Source: Crystallibacter permensis (GTDB lineage Bacteria > Actinomycetota > Actinomycetes > Actinomycetales > Micrococcaceae). From it: a stretch of DNA of 64,000 nucleotides. The DNA is taken from positions 1 through 64,000 of the forward strand of contig NZ_JAODLR010000015.1 in NCBI RefSeq assembly GCF_025960875.1. Reading direction: 5' to 3'. Positions within the stretch are counted from its first letter, which is position 1, and each line of letters opens with the position of its first letter. Positions 61,205 through 64,000 of the stretch are shown in pieces. Made by a program: the position numbers and the translations under genes. The notes under the pieces were generated by a model. That model was not told where the DNA came from and did not search any database. It saw only the letters and a list, made by a program, of their open reading frames with translations.

Positions 61205-61444
61205 ATGGAGGACATCGTCGAATTCCTGCTGGCGAGGATCGCCGAGGACGAGTCCAACCTGCACTCCTGGTGGCACACCGCGTCCGTCCCCGTGCTGGAC
61301 CGGGCCCTGGCCGAGTGCGAGGCGAAGCGCCGGATGATCGAGCAACTGCAGCGCCTCGACGCCGTCCACCGCAGACCGATGCTGCTGATCATGGCCGTGC
61401 CCTACGCCGGGCATCCCGCCTACCGGGACGAGTGGCGGCTTTAG
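61205..61444 (+). CDS. DUF6221-like protein
   Basis: 79 residues, opening DIVEFLLARIAEDE, a helical motif typical of this actinobacterial family, and ending in a MAVPYAGHPAYRDEWRL tail typical of it. No function is known. It starts about 20 bp after poxB and could be co-transcribed. Confidence 0.75.
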   Translation: MEDIVEFLLARIAEDESNLHSWWHTASVPVLDRALAECEAKRRMIEQLQRLDAVHRRPMLLIMAVPYAGHPAYRDEWRL

Positions 61445-61461
61445 GTCCGGTAACCAACGCC

Positions 61462-61500
61462 CGACGGCGGCCGGTCACGAATGGTGACCGACCGCCGTCG
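61462..61500. terminator. Bidirectional hairpin terminator
   Basis: A 17-bp stem with one mismatched pair and loop GAATG; the arms contain CGACGGCGG and CCGCCGTCG. It sits between DUF6221 and the convergent hydroxylase. Confidence 0.85.
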
Positions 61501-61534
61501 TTGTCGGCGCTGCAGGGGTGAGGCAGGACTGCGG

Positions 61535-63151
61535 CTAGTTCTTTTTGAGGAAGATGCTGACGTCGTCGTTGTTGATCAGGTCGGGTACGGTCCAGCCGTC
61601 CAGGTCGTACTCAGACATGCATTGGTCGGCGAAGCCGGTCATCATGTCGGTGTGGCCTTGGGCCTGGGCGGCGAAGAGGATTTCAGCCTTCACGTTTTCG
61701 TGGTTGCCGGAGTAGTTGCGTTCGTAGAGTTCGTGCCGGCCGCCGAATTCGGTGCCGATCGCGTCCCAGAGCAGCTTCATCAGCTTCACCCGGTCCACGG
61801 CCTGGATGCCATCCGAGCCTCGGACGTACTTGTCCAGGTAAGGGCGGATCTCCGGGGTCTTGAAGTCCAGAGCGGAGGAATTCAGGTAGATCAGGCCGGA
61901 GGCGACGTCCTGTTCGATGATTTCCTTGATCCGCGGGTAGCCGGTGGACATGAACATCCGGTACGCCAGACCGTAGTCGAGCTTCGGCAGCACGGTCCCG
62001 TCGGGTCCGGCATCCGGGTTCAGCGCCATCGCGTCCGCGAGGGCGTAGAACATGTTGCGCCAGCCGATGACTTCTCCGGCGCGGGCCTGGACGCCGCGAA
62101 AGTCCTTGGTGCCGGCGATTTCCAGGGCCTTGAGCAGCAGGCCGGCGATGAAGTCCAGTTTCACGGCCAGGCGGATTACGCCCTGGAACGTGAACCGGTT
62201 CAGGAACCCGGTCTGCGGGAAGAAGTTGTTGATCTTTTCAATGTCCCCGTACGCGAACACGTTCTCCCACGGGATGAGGACCTTGTCGAAGACGAACACC
62301 GAATCGTTCTCATCCAGTCGGGAGGAGAGCGGGTAATCGAACGGAGTGCCCATCACAGCCGCCTGGTGCGAGTAAGAGGCACGGGAGATCAGCTTTACCC
62401 CGGGTGCATCCATGGGAACCGTGCAGATCAGCGCGAATTCCTTCTTCTTGATCGGCAGCCCGTAGTGCGCGATGAAGTTGTACTGGGTGATGGCCGAGCC
62501 GGTGGCAACGACCTTCGCCCCGGAGACAACGAGCCCGGCGTCGGTCTCCTTTTCGACCTTCATGAACACGTCGCCGACTTGGTCCGGCGGCAGGTGCCGG
62601 TCCACCGGCGGGTTGATGATGGCGTGGTTCCAATACAGGACCTTCTCCTGGGACTCGGCATACCAGCGCTTGGCGTTGTCCTGGAACGGCTCATAGAAGT
62701 CCGGCATCCCGCCAAGGGTGCCCAGGAAAGCGCCCTTGTAATCCGGGGACCGGCCCATCCAGCCGTAGGACATCCGCGCCCAGGTTTCGATCGCGGTTCG
62801 CGAGGCCTTCAGGTCGTCAATGGAACGCGCGGCCTTGAAGAAGGGGTGCGTCAGGCCGCCGGACCCGGTGTCCGTAGGGACCAGGAGCTTGCCTGCTGTT
62901 TCCGGTTTGTGGAAGCCGTCGTAGAGGCGGGCGGCCATGCGCACGGAGTTGCGGAACGCCGGGTGGGTGGTGACGTCCTTGACCCTTTCGCCGTAGATCC
63001 AGACCTCGCGGTCGTCCCGGAGCGACTCGATATATTCATCGCCGGTCTGGGGCTTGAGCTGATCCGCCTGCGTGGTCCGGGCGCTCATGTCGGGTGCGTC
63101 GGTGCCGGTACCGGTGCTGGGCGTGGTGGTGGGGTCGATAGTTTCAGTCAT
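61535..63151 (-). CDS. hpaB: 4-hydroxyphenylacetate 3-monooxygenase-type oxygenase (HpaB family)
   Basis: 538 residues. The large oxygenase component that hydroxylates a phenolic ring with reduced flavin. Family motifs: [51 protein letters not shown] and [12 protein letters not shown]. The next gene on the operon is a flavin reductase and the last visible is an intradiol dioxygenase. With them the likely substrate is a phenol or resorcinol-type ring rather than the 4-hydroxyphenylacetate of E. coli; this is inference. The ATG follows AAGGACAAGACG. Confidence 0.92.
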   Translation of the reverse strand: MTETIDPTTTPSTGTGTDAPDMSARTTQADQLKPQTGDEYIESLRDDREVWIYGERVKDVTTHPAFRNSVRMAARLYDGFHKPETAGKLLVPTDTGSGGLTHPFFKAARSIDDLKASRTAIETWARMSYGWMGRSPDYKGAFLGTLGGMPDFYEPFQDNAKRWYAESQEKVLYWNHAIINPPVDRHLPPDQVGDVFMKVEKETDAGLVVSGAKVVATGSAITQYNFIAHYGLPIKKKEFALICTVPMDAPGVKLISRASYSHQAAVMGTPFDYPLSSRLDENDSVFVFDKVLIPWENVFAYGDIEKINNFFPQTGFLNRFTFQGVIRLAVKLDFIAGLLLKALEIAGTKDFRGVQARAGEVIGWRNMFYALADAMALNPDAGPDGTVLPKLDYGLAYRMFMSTGYPRIKEIIEQDVASGLIYLNSSALDFKTPEIRPYLDKYVRGSDGIQAVDRVKLMKLLWDAIGTEFGGRHELYERNYSGNHENVKAEILFAAQAQGHTDMMTGFADQCMSEYDLDGWTVPDLINNDDVSIFLKKN

Positions 63152-63179
63152 CGTCTTGTCCTTATCAGTTCAGTGGCCG

Positions 63180-63770
63180 TCAGGCCTGGATGAGGGGTTT
63201 GAAGGAATCGGCGCCGGAAAACCAGCCGGCCTCCAGCGAGTCTCCGCAGTGGTGCCAGTGGCTGGAGCCGGACATGGGGCCGATCTCGCGGAACTTGCCG
63301 CCGAAGAAGAGCAGTGGCTCCCGGCCGGTGGTCTCGAGTTTGTGGACTTCGCCGATCACGATCACGTGGTCGCCGCCGTCGTACACCTGCCAGGGCCGGC
63401 ATTCCAGGGTTGCCTTGTTCTCCAGCAGGACCGGGACGTCGCCGTCCACGGTCCAGGCCGGTTCTTCCGGTAGCGGCTTACCGGCGAAATGCCATGCGAC
63501 GTCCAGTTGGTCCTGGGAGAGGATGTTGATCGCGAACGGCGCGCCCTCCAGGTACTGGGCCGCCTTGGAACTGCGGGTCAGGGTGACCTGGGCCAGCGGC
63601 GGATCCAGCGACACCGCGGTAAACGCGTTCACCGTCGCACCGTGCGGGGTGCCGTCCGCGGAGCGGCAGGTCACCACGGTCACGCCGGTCGCGAACTGGC
63701 CGAACGTGTTCCGCAGCTCGCGCGGATCGATGGCCGTTGCGGCAGCGGCAACGGGGGTTGTTTCAGACAT
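63180..63770 (-). CDS. hpaC: Flavin reductase (HpaC-type partner)
   Basis: 196 residues. FGQFATGVTVVTCRSADGTPHGATVNAFTAVSLDPPL is the flavin_reduct signature (given in part), with SSKAAQYL for flavin binding and CGDSLEAGWFSGAD at the end. It reduces FMN or FAD with NAD(P)H for the HpaB oxygenase. The second of two adjacent ATG codons has the better distance from GGAGG. It lies between the dioxygenase and oxygenase genes, 28 bp from the latter. Confidence 0.92.
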   Translation of the reverse strand: MSETTPVAAAATAIDPRELRNTFGQFATGVTVVTCRSADGTPHGATVNAFTAVSLDPPLAQVTLTRSSKAAQYLEGAPFAINILSQDQLDVAWHFAGKPLPEEPAWTVDGDVPVLLENKATLECRPWQVYDGGDHVIVIGEVHKLETTGREPLLFFGGKFREIGPMSGSSHWHHCGDSLEAGWFSGADSFKPLIQA

Positions 63771-63837
63771 CATGTCCTCCTGCTGTTGGGGCACGGCCGG
63801 CGGGGGTGGGGTCGCCCGCCGGCCGCGCAGCTTGCGG

Positions 63838-64000
<163 letters not shown>

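Overview
The window is high-GC actinobacterial DNA. Gene content points to the Micrococcaceae (Arthrobacter and relatives): a Kocuria/Rhodococcus-type putrescine oxidase, two DUF222-HNH (13E12-type) nucleases, an AztD-like zinc chaperone, two DUF3040 proteins, a DUF6221 protein and an actinobacterial-type LexA box. Genes are tightly packed on both strands, mostly housekeeping or catabolic. No phage, insertion sequence, CRISPR array, tRNA or rRNA was recognised. The strain-level assignment is inference.

Layout. 0-6 kb: end of a DUF222-HNH nuclease, a catalase, and a two-gene operon of a P-loop protein with a degenerate ABC-type protein. 6-16 kb: small enzymes and regulators (phosphatase, FMN reductase, MarR with a coupled membrane protein, BBE-type oxidase, MSMEG_6728 protein, macrolide phosphotransferase-like kinase), a truncated IclR gene, a DHFR-fold protein, a LapA-like protein and a lipid kinase-like protein. 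16-31 kb: polyamine region. A TetR regulator is divergent from putrescine oxidase - universal stress protein - APC permease, the last interrupted by an in-frame stop. Further along are an AAA ATPase/lipoprotein pair, a YtcJ-type amidohydrolase, a VapBC pair, then N-carbamoylputrescine amidase - agmatine deiminase - intact APC permease and a glutamate dehydrogenase. Together these encode agmatine -> N-carbamoylputrescine -> putrescine -> 4-aminobutanal. Both arms carry the same inverted-repeat operator (AAATGAA-N5-TTCATTT), which makes them look like one TetR regulon.

31-41 kb: DksA-like protein, flavin monooxygenase, AhpD-like/GNAT/pirin cluster, universal stress protein, a secreted CAP protein and a secreted LGFP/L,D-transpeptidase-like protein. 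41-46 kb: AztD-like chaperone behind a Zur-like box, a second DUF222-HNH gene with an SOS box over its start, and NhaA. 45.6-50.2 kb: copper island (18-Cys copper-storage-like protein, CsoR-type promoter, CopZ-like chaperone, CopB-type P-type ATPase, DUF6153-like and DUF305 proteins). 50-61 kb: membrane proteins, HAD phosphatase, TetR with repeated operators next to an NmrA-like reductase, a winged-helix/X25 fusion, alcohol dehydrogenase, epimerase, DUF3040 proteins, PoxB-type pyruvate oxidase. 61-64 kb: a two-component aromatic hydroxylase (HpaBC type) following the end of an intradiol dioxygenase gene.

Two regulators look damaged or unusual at the 5' end, one permease is broken, and three genes appear to lack an ATG/GTG/TTG start where homology and Shine-Dalgarno position predict one.
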